A DNA stretch of 64,000 bases from Azospira sp. I13 (GTDB lineage Bacteria; Pseudomonadota; Gammaproteobacteria; Burkholderiales; Rhodocyclaceae), in assembly GCF_003112695.1 (NCBI RefSeq), contig NZ_BFBP01000026.1:62001-126000 (forward strand). Reading direction: 5' to 3'. Below the pieces are notes generated by a model. It did not search any database and was not told where the DNA came from. It saw nothing but the letters and a program-made list of their open reading frames with translations. Positions 1 through 7,775 of the stretch are shown in pieces. Numbering within the stretch: the first letter of the stretch is position 1; every line of letters starts with the position of its first letter. The position numbers and the translations under genes are program-made.

Positions 1-2143
1 CGGCCGCCCAATGCACCAGGCCGGCGGCCAGGGTGGCGTGGAAGCGGGCGGCGCCCAGGTCGGCGTCATCGCATTCGCCCAGCCAGGCGAGCAGGGGCAG
101 CAGGTCGAGATGGCCGTCGTTGTTGATGTTCCAGCCATCGGTGAGGGGCGCGGCGGGGCCGTGGCGCTCTTCCCAGGCGTGGGCCCGGCCTTCCAATTCC
201 ATGGCGGCCTGGGCCTCGAAGCGCTGGCTGGCGCGCAGGCCCAGGAGGCCGGCGGCGGCGTCGAACAGCCGGCCCAGGCTGGAGGTGGGCGGGCAGTTGA
301 GCTGCTTGCGCAGCATCTCGGCGATCATTCCGGCGCCCTGTTGATCAGGATAACGACGGGCGACGAAGGCCTCGATGTCGCCGTTGCGGCCCAGGGCGTG
401 GAGGGCGGCGGCGGCCAGGCGCCAGGGTTCCCGGGCGGCCCTGTCGCCGCCGGGCAGTTGGAGGGGTGAAAGGCCGCCGAGGCGCTGGCAGTCGGCCCCG
501 TCCACCCGCAGCAGTTCGCCGCCCCACAGGCCGCCGTCTTCACCCAGACCGATGCCGTCCAGGGCCAGGCCGATGACCGGCTTGGGGTAACGGGTTTCCG
601 CCAGCACGGCGGCGATGTGGGCGTGGTGGTGGGCCACGGCGATGGCCGGAATGCCCCGCTCGGCGGCGAAGGCGGCGGCCAGCCGGGTGGAGGGAAAGTC
701 CGGGTGCAGATCGTGGGCGATGACCTGGGGTTCCACGTCCAGGATGTGCAGCAGGTGGGCCGCCGTCTCTTCCAGGAAATTCACCGTGGGCACATTGTCC
801 AGGTCGCCGATGTGCTGGGAGAGATAGGCCTCCCGGCCCTTGACCACGCACAGGGTGTTTTTCAGGTAGGGGCCGAAGGCCAGGACGGCCGGGCCCTCAT
901 CCTTGAGCTTGATGGGGCGCGGCGTCTGGCCCCGACCCCGGCGCAGGAACTGGACGCCGCCTTCGTCGCAGCGGATCACCGAGTCGTCGCTGCGGATGAC
1001 GATGTCCCGGTCGTGGCAGAGGAAGGCGTTGGCCATGCCGGCCAGGCGTTCCACTGCCTCGGCGTTGTCGGTGACCAGGGGCTCGCCCCCCGGGTTGGCG
1101 CTGGTCATCACCAGTACCAGATCCTGGGCTTGGGCCAGCCAGGCCAGGCCCGCCGGTTCGCCGGCGGCGGCATGGAAGAGCAGGTAGTGCAGGGGCGCGT
1201 AGGGCAGCATCAGGCCCAGCCATTGCAGGCCGGGGGCGACGCCGGGCAATTGGGTGTCGGTGTTGTCCTGCTTGCGCAGCAGGACGATGCTGCGCTCGGG
1301 CAGTTCCAGCAGGCCCGCCTCGTCGCCGCCCAGGGCGCAGAGGGCATTGGCCGAGGCCACGTTGGCGGCCATCACGGCGAAGGGCTTTTCCTCCCGGTGC
1401 TTGCGCTTTCTCAGTTCGGCCACGGCGGCCCCATTGCGGGCGTCGCAGGCCAGGTGGAAGCCGCCGTAGCCCTTGAGGGCGACGATCTTGCCGGCCTGCA
1501 GCAGGCGCACCGCCTCCCGCACCGGGTCACCGGGCATCGGCTGGCCGGCGGCGTCGAGCAGTCTGAGTTGGGGGCCGCAGTCCGGGCAGCAGTTGGCCTC
1601 GGCGTGGAAGCGCCGGTTGTGGGGATCGGCGTATTCCGCGGTGCAGGCCGGGCACTGGGGGAAGGGGGCCAGGCTGGTGCGGGCCCGGTCGTAGGGCAGT
1701 TCCCGGGTGATGGAGTAGCGGGGGCCGCAGTGGGTGCAGTGGGTGAAGGCGTAGCGGTGGCGCCGGTCCTGGGGCGCGAACAGTTCTTCCAGGCAGTCGT
1801 GGCAGAGGGCGCTGTCGGGGCCGATGGCGGTGCTGGCGTGGCCGCCCCGGCTCTCGACGATGAGAAAGCCGGGCAGGCTGCGTTCGGGTTCTGCTTCCCG
1901 TACCTCCACCGCTTCCACCCGGGCCAGTTCCGGGGCCTCGGCCCGCAGCCGGGCGATGAAGCGTTCCACCACCGGCGCCGGACCCCGGGCTTCGATATCC
2001 ACTCCTTCCGCATCGTTGCGCACCCAACCGGAGAGGCCCAGCTCGAAGGCCAGGCGATAGACGAAGGGACGATAGCCGACGCCCTGCACCAGGCCGCGGA
2101 CGCGGACCCGGCGGCAGAGCAGGGGAAGGGTGAGGTCGTTCAT
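1..2143 (-). CDS. hypF: HypF carbamoyltransferase, [NiFe]-hydrogenase maturation (3' end outside window)
   Basis: HypF uses carbamoyl phosphate and ATP to make the thiocarbamate on HypE that becomes the cyanide ligands of the hydrogenase iron. The frame opens with ATG at 2143 and stays open to base 1, giving 714 codons, so perhaps 40-60 C-terminal residues are missing. Visible in order are an N-terminal acylphosphatase domain (RVRGLVQGVGYRPFVYRLA), paired CxxC zinc-finger motifs (CHDCLEE, CTHCGPRYS, CPACTAEY, CPDCGPQ), a YrdC-like domain (LKGYGGFHLACDA, VMTSANPGGEP) and a Kae1-like C-terminal domain (AVAHHHAHIAAVLAE). It is the last visible gene of a leftward hyp operon, 87 bp after hypB. Family assignment is very secure. 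Confidence 0.96.
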   Translation of the reverse strand, partial: MNDLTLPLLCRRVRVRGLVQGVGYRPFVYRLAFELGLSGWVRNDAEGVDIEARGPAPVVERFIARLRAEAPELARVEAVEVREAEPERSLPGFLIVESRGGHASTAIGPDSALCHDCLEELFAPQDRRHRYAFTHCTHCGPRYSITRELPYDRARTSLAPFPQCPACTAEYADPHNRRFHAEANCCPDCGPQLRLLDAAGQPMPGDPVREAVRLLQAGKIVALKGYGGFHLACDARNGAAVAELRKRKHREEKPFAVMAANVASANALCALGGDEAGLLELPERSIVLLRKQDNTDTQLPGVAPGLQWLGLMLPYAPLHYLLFHAAAGEPAGLAWLAQAQDLVLVMTSANPGGEPLVTDNAEAVERLAGMANAFLCHDRDIVIRSDDSVIRCDEGGVQFLRRGRGQTPRPIKLKDEGPAVLAFGPYLKNTLCVVKGREAYLSQHIGDLDNVPTVNFLEETAAHLLHILDVEPQVIAHDLHPDFPSTRLAAAFAAERGIPAIAVAHHHAHIAAVLAETRYPKPVIGLALDGIGLGEDGGLWGGELLRVDGADCQRLGGLSPLQLPGGDRAAREPWRLAAAALHALGRNGDIEAFVARRYPDQQGAGMIAEMLRKQLNCPPTSSLGRLFDAAAGLLGLRASQRFEAQAAMELEGRAHAWEERHGPAAPLTDGWNINNDGHLDLLPLLAWLGECDDADLGAARFHATLAAGLVHWAA

Positions 2144-2230
2144 GGGGCGTTGCGACAGAAATTCAGGGACTGGGCCGGCTGCCGGGCGCCGCAGTGGCGC
2201 CCCGGCAGCCTGATGGAAACTGACGGCCGC

Positions 2231-3421
2231 TTAGCGGCGGGCCAGCAGGCTTTCCAACTCGGCGATGCGGGCCTTGAGGGTGGCGACGTTTTCCTGGCGT
2301 GCCGCCTTGGCGGCGGCCAGGCCCTTTTCCACCCAGGTCAGCCATTCCGGGAAACCTTCGCCGCTGGTCGTGGAGACGCGGATCACTTCCAGGGCCGGAT
2401 TGACCCGGCGGGCGTATTCCACCGCCTTGTCGGCGTCGAAGGTGAGGTGGGGCAGCAGGTCCACCTTGGAGAGCAGCATCAGGCGGGCGGCGCGGAACAT
2501 GTCCGGGTACTTCAGGGGCTTGTCCTCACCTTCGGTGACGGAAAGGATCACCACCTTGCCGGCCTCGCCCAGGTCGAAGGCGGCGGGGCAGACCAGATTG
2601 CCGACGTTTTCGATGAGCAGCAGGGAGTCGTCCTGCACCTCCAGCTTATCCAGGGCGTGGCCCACCATGTGGGCGTCCAGGTGGCAGCCCTTGCCGGTGT
2701 TGATCTGCAGGGCCGGGGCGCCGGTGGCGCGGATGCGCTCGGCGTCGAAGCTGGTCTGCTGGTCGCCTTCGATGACGGCCACCGGGACCTTGGCCTTCAG
2801 TTCCTCAATGCTGCGGCAGAGCAGGGTGGTCTTGCCGGAGCCGGGGCTGGAGACCAGGTTGAGGGCGAAGACGCCCTTCTCGGCCAGGGCCTGGCGGTTG
2901 CGGGCGGCGTAGGCGTCGTTCTTGGAGAGGATGTCCCGTTCGATCTGCACCATGCGCTTCTGACTCAGGCCCGGGGCGTGGGCGCCAGCGGGGCCGCTGC
3001 CGTAATCGATGCTGCCATCGCCATGATGGTGGTGATGGTCGTGCCCGTGGTTGCCTTGGCCACCCTCGGCGTGGGCATGGTGGTGCTCGCCCTCGTGGGT
3101 GTGGGGATGGCTGTGCTGGGTACCGTCGGCGTGGGTGTGCACGTGGCCGTGGGTCGGGGCCGCCGGCTGGGGCGTGACGCCCTGGTGGTCGTGGTGGTGC
3201 GGATGGCTATGGCGGCTGCCATCGGCGTGCACATGCTCATGCTGGTGTTCATCGTGGGCATGCTGGTGGCCATGCCCATGGTCGTGCCCATGGCTGTGGG
3301 CAGTGCCGTCTTCATGCACGTGCCAGTGCTCATGGCCGTGTTCATGTTGGTGATCGTGGGAATGGAGGGCGTCGCCCTCGATGCGGGTTTCGCCGGCGCT
3401 GCAGCCGCAGGTGGTACACAT
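2231..3421 (-). CDS. hypB: HypB nickel-binding GTPase with very long His-rich domain
   Basis: HypB is the GTPase that delivers nickel with HypA to the hydrogenase large-subunit precursor. The start is ATG at 3421, behind a GAAGGAG ribosome site; the frame is open further upstream but only this start gives the N-terminal CTTCGC nickel motif (residues 2-7). The product is 396 residues. Residues 20-133 hold about 46 histidines mixed with Asp, Glu and Gly, far more than many HypB proteins and suggestive of nickel storage. The G domain follows, with the P-loop SSPGSGKTT near residue 191, ENVGNLVCP and [10 protein letters not shown]-terminal helix ends [13 protein letters not shown]. It sits 77 bp downstream of hypA in the same operon. 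Confidence 0.96.
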   Translation of the reverse strand: MCTTCGCSAGETRIEGDALHSHDHQHEHGHEHWHVHEDGTAHSHGHDHGHGHQHAHDEHQHEHVHADGSRHSHPHHHDHQGVTPQPAAPTHGHVHTHADGTQHSHPHTHEGEHHHAHAEGGQGNHGHDHHHHHGDGSIDYGSGPAGAHAPGLSQKRMVQIERDILSKNDAYAARNRQALAEKGVFALNLVSSPGSGKTTLLCRSIEELKAKVPVAVIEGDQQTSFDAERIRATGAPALQINTGKGCHLDAHMVGHALDKLEVQDDSLLLIENVGNLVCPAAFDLGEAGKVVILSVTEGEDKPLKYPDMFRAARLMLLSKVDLLPHLTFDADKAVEYARRVNPALEVIRVSTTSGEGFPEWLTWVEKGLAAAKAARQENVATLKARIAELESLLARR

Positions 3422-3498
3422 GGTCGATGCTCCTTCGATTTCTTGAATTCTGTCAGGGGCGTGGGGAGGTGCTTGCGTTGGGATGCGTGCGCCTTCGT

Positions 3499-3843
3499 TT
3501 AATCCACTTCCAGTTCCCGCACCCGCATTTCCGTGCCGCCCGTGGGCTGCACCGGGTAGCCGCCGCATTCCGGGCAGGGGTCGTAGACCTGGGCCAGGGA
3601 CACCGTCCGCTGGCAGGAAAGGCACAGCCCTTCCCCGGGAACGCTGACGATTTCCAGCGTCGCCCCGTCGGCCACCGTGCCCTTGCTCACCGCCTCGAAG
3701 CAGAAGGCCATGGCCTCCGGCTCCACCGAGGAAAGCTGGCCGATCTCCAGGATCACGGTCTTGACCCGGCTAAAGCCTTCGGGACCAAGGGCAGCGTCTT
3801 CGACGATCTGCAGCACGCCCTCGGCCAGGGACATTTCATGCAT
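3499..3843 (-). CDS. hypA: HypA nickel metallochaperone
   Basis: HypA binds nickel through its N-terminal MHE motif (His2) and carries a structural zinc held by two CxxC motifs, here Cys74/Cys77 (CLSC) and Cys90/Cys93 (CPEC). At 114 residues it is full length for the family. It works with HypB, encoded just downstream, to insert nickel into the [NiFe] active site. The ATG at 3843 lies 14 bp after the stop of the hupK-like gene, so the two are probably co-transcribed. Confidence 0.96.
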   Translation of the reverse strand: MHEMSLAEGVLQIVEDAALGPEGFSRVKTVILEIGQLSSVEPEAMAFCFEAVSKGTVADGATLEIVSVPGEGLCLSCQRTVSLAQVYDPCPECGGYPVQPTGGTEMRVRELEVD

Positions 3844-3857
3844 GGCGGTTCTTCAAT

Positions 3858-4856
3858 TCAATCCAGGGTCAGTGCCACGGCCACGCAGGGGTCGAGGGAC
3901 AGGGCCAGGGTACGGGCCAGGTCCAGGGCGGCTTGCGGGGTGGGGGCGGGCAGGCCGGCGGCGTCGTTCACAAAGGCGCCGGCCGGGTGAAAGTTCCATT
4001 CCGTGGGGGCAACGATAACATAGCGCAGCACCTTCCCGTCCTTGATCTGGACCAGATGCAGCAGGGGTCCGCGGGCGGTTTCGACCCGGGCGATGCCGAT
4101 GCCGGGGGCAGGGTAGTGGGCGTCCACCCAGTCCGGGTTCCAGTCGCCACCGCCCAGGGCTTCCATTTCCAGACAACGGGCGCGCAGGCGGGCGGCGGGG
4201 CGGCGCTTGGCTTGCCACAGGGCGGCCACTTCGGAATGATCCTGCCAGCGGGCGGCGGCGCCGGCTTCCCGGGGGCTGCCGGCCAGGGTGGGGGCGGCGG
4301 CCAGGGCCGTGAGGTGGTTCCAGCAATGCGCCAGGCCCCACGCCCCGTCTTGGTCTCCGGCCAGGGCCTGCCACCAGGCCCGTGCATCAAGGCTTTCCAG
4401 CAGGGGCAGGGCGGAAGTGGCGCAGGGCGGGAGTTTCAGGGCCGGGGCGGAAAAATCCGCCCACCCGGGCCAGTCTTGGTGTCGGCCGTGCTTGCGCCAG
4501 GCTACCAGGGCGGCCTGACGGGGTGGGGTGGCGAGGCGGGTCGGCCAGTCCAGGGCCAGCCGCCACAGGTGTTCGCCCACCATTTCCGCCATCAGGGTGG
4601 CTTGCTCGGCGGTATCCGGCGGCGGCAGGGGGTTCCCGGCGGCGGCAGCCAGGGCGCGCCGGGCGGCGCTGCCTTGGGCGGCGGCACAGAGCGTAAAGAG
4701 GCGTGGCGCCAGGGTGGCAGCATCGTCCGCCGGGCGGCCTTGTAGCAGGCGAGCGGCCAGGACTCGCGGGGCGCCGATGCGCGGTGCGGCGATGCGGCCC
4801 TCGGCCCAGGCCAGGGAGAGGGTGAGTTGCGTTGCTGTGCCGAGGGGCTCCGCCAC
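3858..4856 (-). CDS. hupK: HupK/HoxV-like hydrogenase assembly protein
   Basis: This 332-residue protein resembles a degenerate [NiFe]-hydrogenase large subunit. The segment ETARGPLLHLVQIKDGK followed by YVIVAPTEWNFHPAGAF matches the conserved C-terminal region of large subunits, and it ends in DPCVAVAL, where real large subunits have DPCxxCxxH. The metal-ligand pattern is therefore incomplete, as in the HupK/HoxV family, which is thought to act as a scaffold or chaperone for the Fe(CN)2CO cofactor. The start is GTG at 4856 with AAGGA eight bases upstream. It heads the leftward hyp operon and diverges from ccmA. The hydrogenase structural genes are not in the window. Confidence 0.85.
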   Translation of the reverse strand: MAEPLGTATQLTLSLAWAEGRIAAPRIGAPRVLAARLLQGRPADDAATLAPRLFTLCAAAQGSAARRALAAAAGNPLPPPDTAEQATLMAEMVGEHLWRLALDWPTRLATPPRQAALVAWRKHGRHQDWPGWADFSAPALKLPPCATSALPLLESLDARAWWQALAGDQDGAWGLAHCWNHLTALAAAPTLAGSPREAGAAARWQDHSEVAALWQAKRRPAARLRARCLEMEALGGGDWNPDWVDAHYPAPGIGIARVETARGPLLHLVQIKDGKVLRYVIVAPTEWNFHPAGAFVNDAAGLPAPTPQAALDLARTLALSLDPCVAVALTLD

Positions 4857-4914
4857 CGGTGAATTCCTTGATTTTGCTGAGTCGCTACCCTAACGGAGGC
4901 CGTTTGATTCGATT

Positions 4915-4928
4915 TTGATTCCCGTCAA
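4915..4928. promoter_or_regulatory. FNR/DNR-type box between hupK and ccmA
   Basis: TTGAT-TCCC-GTCAA matches the FNR/DNR consensus TTGAT-N4-RTCAA in every defined position. Its centre (4921.5) would lie near -41.5 for a rightward start using CACAAT at 4951-4956. It would also lie near -41 for a leftward start using TAGGGT at 4887-4892 on the minus strand. An alternative rightward sigma-70 promoter, TTGATT (4915-4920) with a 16-bp spacer and TAGAAT (4937-4942), overlaps the box. Function is inferred from sequence and spacing only. Confidence 0.6.
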
Positions 4929-5033
4929 TCCGGGACTAGAATCCGCCCTGCACAATACGTCCCTGCCGCGGTTCAGCCGATTTTCGCCCAAGCCCGGCCC
5001 TTTTGTTCCCGGGTTCATTTTCGATAATTCCCC

Positions 5034-5651
5034 ATGCTGGAAGCCTCCCAACTGGAATGCGTACGCGGTGACCGTCGCCTGTTCGCCGGGGTGAGCTTTC
5101 GCCTTGAAGGTGGCGAGTTGCTCAACCTGCAGGGCAAGAACGGCGCCGGCAAGACCAGCCTGCTGCGCATGCTGGTGGGCCTGGCCCAGCCGGTGGCCGG
5201 CGAGATCGCCTGGCGCGGCGTTGCCATCCGCAAGCTGGCGGAGGATTACCGGGCCGAGCTGTGCTACATGGGCCACCACAACGCCATCAAGGAAGAGCTG
5301 ACGCCCCTGGAGAACCTGCTGGCCTCGGCCCGCCTGGCCGGCGAGCCTCTTTCCGACGAGCAGGCCCTGGAGGCGCTCTACGCCGTGGGCCTGGGCGGCC
5401 GGGAGGAACTGCAGGCCAAATACCTGTCCCAAGGCCAGAAGCGCCGTGTCGCCCTGGCCCGCCTGATCCATGAGCGCCGCGCCCTGTGGGTGCTGGACGA
5501 GCCCTTCGTGGCCCTGGACGTGGCGGCGGTGGACATGGTGGCGGGCCTCATCGGCGCCCACCTGCAGCGGGGCGGCCTGGCGGTGATGACGACGCACCAG
5601 GCGGTGAACATTCCAGCCGGCGCGGTACGCGAATACCGTTTGGGGGCCTGA
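5034..5651 (+). CDS. ccmA: CcmA, heme exporter ABC ATPase
   Basis: This is the ATPase of the CcmABCD complex, which releases holo-CcmE during System I cytochrome c maturation. The 205-residue protein has Walker A GKNGAGKT (residues 34-41), the signature LSQGQKRR and Walker B LWVLDEP, followed by the switch-region TTHQ. Length is normal for CcmA. It is the first gene of a complete ccm operon and its TGA overlaps the ccmB start (TGATG). Confidence 0.97.
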   Translation: MLEASQLECVRGDRRLFAGVSFRLEGGELLNLQGKNGAGKTSLLRMLVGLAQPVAGEIAWRGVAIRKLAEDYRAELCYMGHHNAIKEELTPLENLLASARLAGEPLSDEQALEALYAVGLGGREELQAKYLSQGQKRRVALARLIHERRALWVLDEPFVALDVAAVDMVAGLIGAHLQRGGLAVMTTHQAVNIPAGAVREYRLGA

Positions 5652-6319
5652 TGCTCAGCCTCTTCTTCGCCATCGTCGGCCGCGACCTCAAGCTGGCCCT
5701 GCGCCGCCAGGCAGATCTGGTCTCCGCCCTGTTCTTCTTCATCATCGTCGTCAGCCTGTTCCCCCTGGGGGTCGGCCCCGAGATGGACATGCTGCGCAAG
5801 ATGGCTCCCGGCATTCTTTGGGTGGCGGCCCTGCTGGCCACCATGCTGACGCTGCCCCGCCTCTTCGGCGACGATTACCGGGACGGCACCCTGGAGCAGC
5901 TGGTGCTGGCGCCCCAGCCCCTGCCCGTCACCGTGCTTGGCAAGATGGCCGCCCACTGGCTCACCTCCGGGCTGCCCCTGACTTTGCTGGCGCCCGTTCT
6001 CGGCCTACAGTTCGACCTGTCCGCCGAGGGGTTGATGGTGCTGACCCTGGCCCTGCTGGTGGGCACCCCCTCCCTCTCGGCCATCGGCGCCATCGGCGCC
6101 GCCCTCACCCTGGGCCTGCGGGGCGGCGGGGTGCTGGTTTCCCTGCTGGTGCTGCCCCTGTATATTCCCGTGCTGATTTTCGGGGCCGGCGCCGTGGATG
6201 CGGCGGTTTCCGGCCTGGGTTTCGAAGCCCACCTGTCCCTGCTCGGCGCCCTCCTGGCCGGCAGCCTGTTTTTTGCGCCGTGGGCAACCGCGGCAGCCTT
6301 GAAGATATCTCTCGAATGA
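5651..6319 (+). CDS. ccmB: CcmB, heme exporter permease
   Basis: CcmB is the membrane subunit of the CcmABCD release complex. The 222-residue product is hydrophobic with about six membrane segments and the family hallmark LFGDDYRDGTLEQLVLAPQPL in its first cytoplasmic loop. The ATG at 5651 overlaps the ccmA stop, and the gene end overlaps ccmC by four bases (ATGA), showing tight translational coupling. A longer open frame upstream is only the ccmA region read in another frame. Confidence 0.97.
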   Translation: MLSLFFAIVGRDLKLALRRQADLVSALFFFIIVVSLFPLGVGPEMDMLRKMAPGILWVAALLATMLTLPRLFGDDYRDGTLEQLVLAPQPLPVTVLGKMAAHWLTSGLPLTLLAPVLGLQFDLSAEGLMVLTLALLVGTPSLSAIGAIGAALTLGLRGGGVLVSLLVLPLYIPVLIFGAGAVDAAVSGLGFEAHLSLLGALLAGSLFFAPWATAAALKISLE

Positions 6320-7068
6320 GCAACCGACTGATCAACTGGTTCAAGTTCGCCTCCCCGGCGACCTTCTACCCCCTGGCGGGCAAGATGATCCCCTGGTTCG
6401 TCGCCCTGTCCGTGCTGTTCGGCATCGCCGGCCTGTACCTGGGCATGTTCGTGGCGCCGACGGATTTCCAGCAGGGCGAGGGTTACCGCATTATCTTCAT
6501 CCACGTGCCTGCCTCCTGGATGAGCATGTTCATCTACCTGGTGATGGCCTTCTGGGCCGCCCTGGGCCTGGCCTTCAATACCCGCCTGTCGGGCATGATG
6601 GCCACCGCCCTGGCCCCCACCGGGGCGCTGATGGCCTTCCTCTCCCTGTGGACCGGCGCCCTCTGGGGCAAGCCCATGTGGGGCACCTGGTGGGTGTGGG
6701 ATGCGCGGCTGACCTCCGAGCTGATCCTGCTCTTCCTCTACATTGGCTTCATCGCCCTGCAGTCCGCCATCGACGACCCGCGCCGGGCCGACAAGGCCGG
6801 CGCCGTGCTGGCCCTGGTGGGCGTGGTGAACATCCCCATCATCTATTTCTCTGTGAAATGGTGGAACACCCTGCACCAGGGCGCTTCCGTCTCCCTCACC
6901 AAATCCCCCTCCATGGCGGTCACCATGCTCTGGGCCATGCTGCTGGTGGCCCTGTGCTTCTGGATGTACACCATCGCCGTGGCCCTGGCTCGGGCCCGCA
7001 ACATCATGCTGGAGCGGGAGCGCCACACCGAGTGGGTACGCGCCCTGCTGGCGCAGCCCAAGCCTTAA
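6316..7068 (+). CDS. ccmC: CcmC, heme handling protein with WWD motif
   Basis: CcmC presents heme to CcmE in the periplasm. The 250-residue polytopic protein has the tryptophan-rich WWD signature (GKPMWGTWWVWDARLTSE) between membrane segments and conserved periplasmic histidines (IHVPASW and NTLHQGASV). The ATG at 6316 overlaps the end of ccmB. The size is normal for the family. Confidence 0.97.
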   Translation: MSNRLINWFKFASPATFYPLAGKMIPWFVALSVLFGIAGLYLGMFVAPTDFQQGEGYRIIFIHVPASWMSMFIYLVMAFWAALGLAFNTRLSGMMATALAPTGALMAFLSLWTGALWGKPMWGTWWVWDARLTSELILLFLYIGFIALQSAIDDPRRADKAGAVLALVGVVNIPIIYFSVKWWNTLHQGASVSLTKSPSMAVTMLWAMLLVALCFWMYTIAVALARARNIMLERERHTEWVRALLAQPKP

Positions 7069-7079
7069 GGGAGCCCGAG

Positions 7080-7274
7080 ATGCACTGGAACAGCGCCTCC
7101 GAATTTTTCGCCATGGGCGGCTACGCCTTTTACGTCTGGGGTTCCTTCGGCGTCACCGCGTTGATCATGGCGGTGGAACCGATTGTCGTTGCCCAGCGTC
7201 GTAAGAACCTGTTGTCCCGCCTGAAGCGGCAGATCGCTGCCGAAAATCTGGCTCAAAGGAGTGAAGAAAGTTGA
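7080..7274 (+). CDS. ccmD: CcmD, small heme exporter membrane protein
   Basis: This 64-residue protein has a single membrane segment ([21 protein letters not shown]) followed by a basic cytoplasmic tail ([12 protein letters not shown]), the standard CcmD layout. CcmD is needed for holo-CcmE release by CcmABC. Its ATG at 7080 follows the ccmC stop by 11 bp, and its TGA overlaps the TTG start of ccmE. Confidence 0.93.
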   Translation: MHWNSASEFFAMGGYAFYVWGSFGVTALIMAVEPIVVAQRRKNLLSRLKRQIAAENLAQRSEES

Positions 7275-7759
7275 AAGCCCGTCACAAGCGCATCGCCCTC
7301 ATCGTCGCCGGCCTGGCCGTTCTTGGCATCGGCACGGCCCTGGTGCTGAACGCCTTCAACAGCAACCTGGTGTTCTTCTTCTCTCCCACCCAGGTGCTGG
7401 CCGGTGAGGCCCCCAAGGGCAAGACCTTCCGCATCGGCGGCCTGGTCAAGGAAGGCAGCGTCGAGCGCCTGGCCGACGGCGTCAGCGTCCGCTTCGCCGT
7501 GACCGATACCGACCAGACCCTGCCGGTCCAGTACAAGGGCATCCTTCCCGACCTGTTCAAGGAGGGCAAGGGCGTGGTGGCCCAGGGCAAGCTGGAGGAG
7601 GGCGGCCTCTTCGTCGCCACCGAAGTGCTGGCCAAGCACGACGAGAACTACATGCCGCCGGAAGCCCAGAAGGCCGTTTCCGATGCCCACGCCAAGGCCG
7701 GCGAGAAGAAGGCCGCCATTGAAGCCGCCGAGCAGGCCGCAGCCAAATCCCTGAAGTGA
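7271..7759 (+). CDS. ccmE: CcmE, periplasmic heme chaperone (TTG start)
   Basis: CcmE binds heme covalently and passes it to CcmF/CcmH. The 162-residue protein has an N-terminal membrane anchor (about residues 8-28) and a periplasmic OB-fold domain. It carries the heme-binding motif [12 protein letters not shown], with His123 as the attachment residue and Tyr127 nearby. The start is TTG at 7271, giving the typical MKARHKR N terminus; an AAGGAG site lies about ten bases upstream and the start overlaps the ccmD stop. Confidence 0.96.
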   Translation: MKARHKRIALIVAGLAVLGIGTALVLNAFNSNLVFFFSPTQVLAGEAPKGKTFRIGGLVKEGSVERLADGVSVRFAVTDTDQTLPVQYKGILPDLFKEGKGVVAQGKLEEGGLFVATEVLAKHDENYMPPEAQKAVSDAHAKAGEKKAAIEAAEQAAAKSLK

Positions 7760-7775
7760 CGAGGTAGCCTCCCCC

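Noticed and set aside
2990-3370. Apparent repeat-rich DNA in hypB
   Set aside because: The repetition is of His-containing codons in the His-rich domain; it is not a regular tandem repeat or CRISPR array.
617-3502. 961-codon open frame on the plus strand opposite hypF and hypB
   Set aside because: It is the antisense of well-supported hyp genes in high-GC DNA; the product is a low-complexity Gly/Ala/Val/His-rich sequence without recognisable domains.
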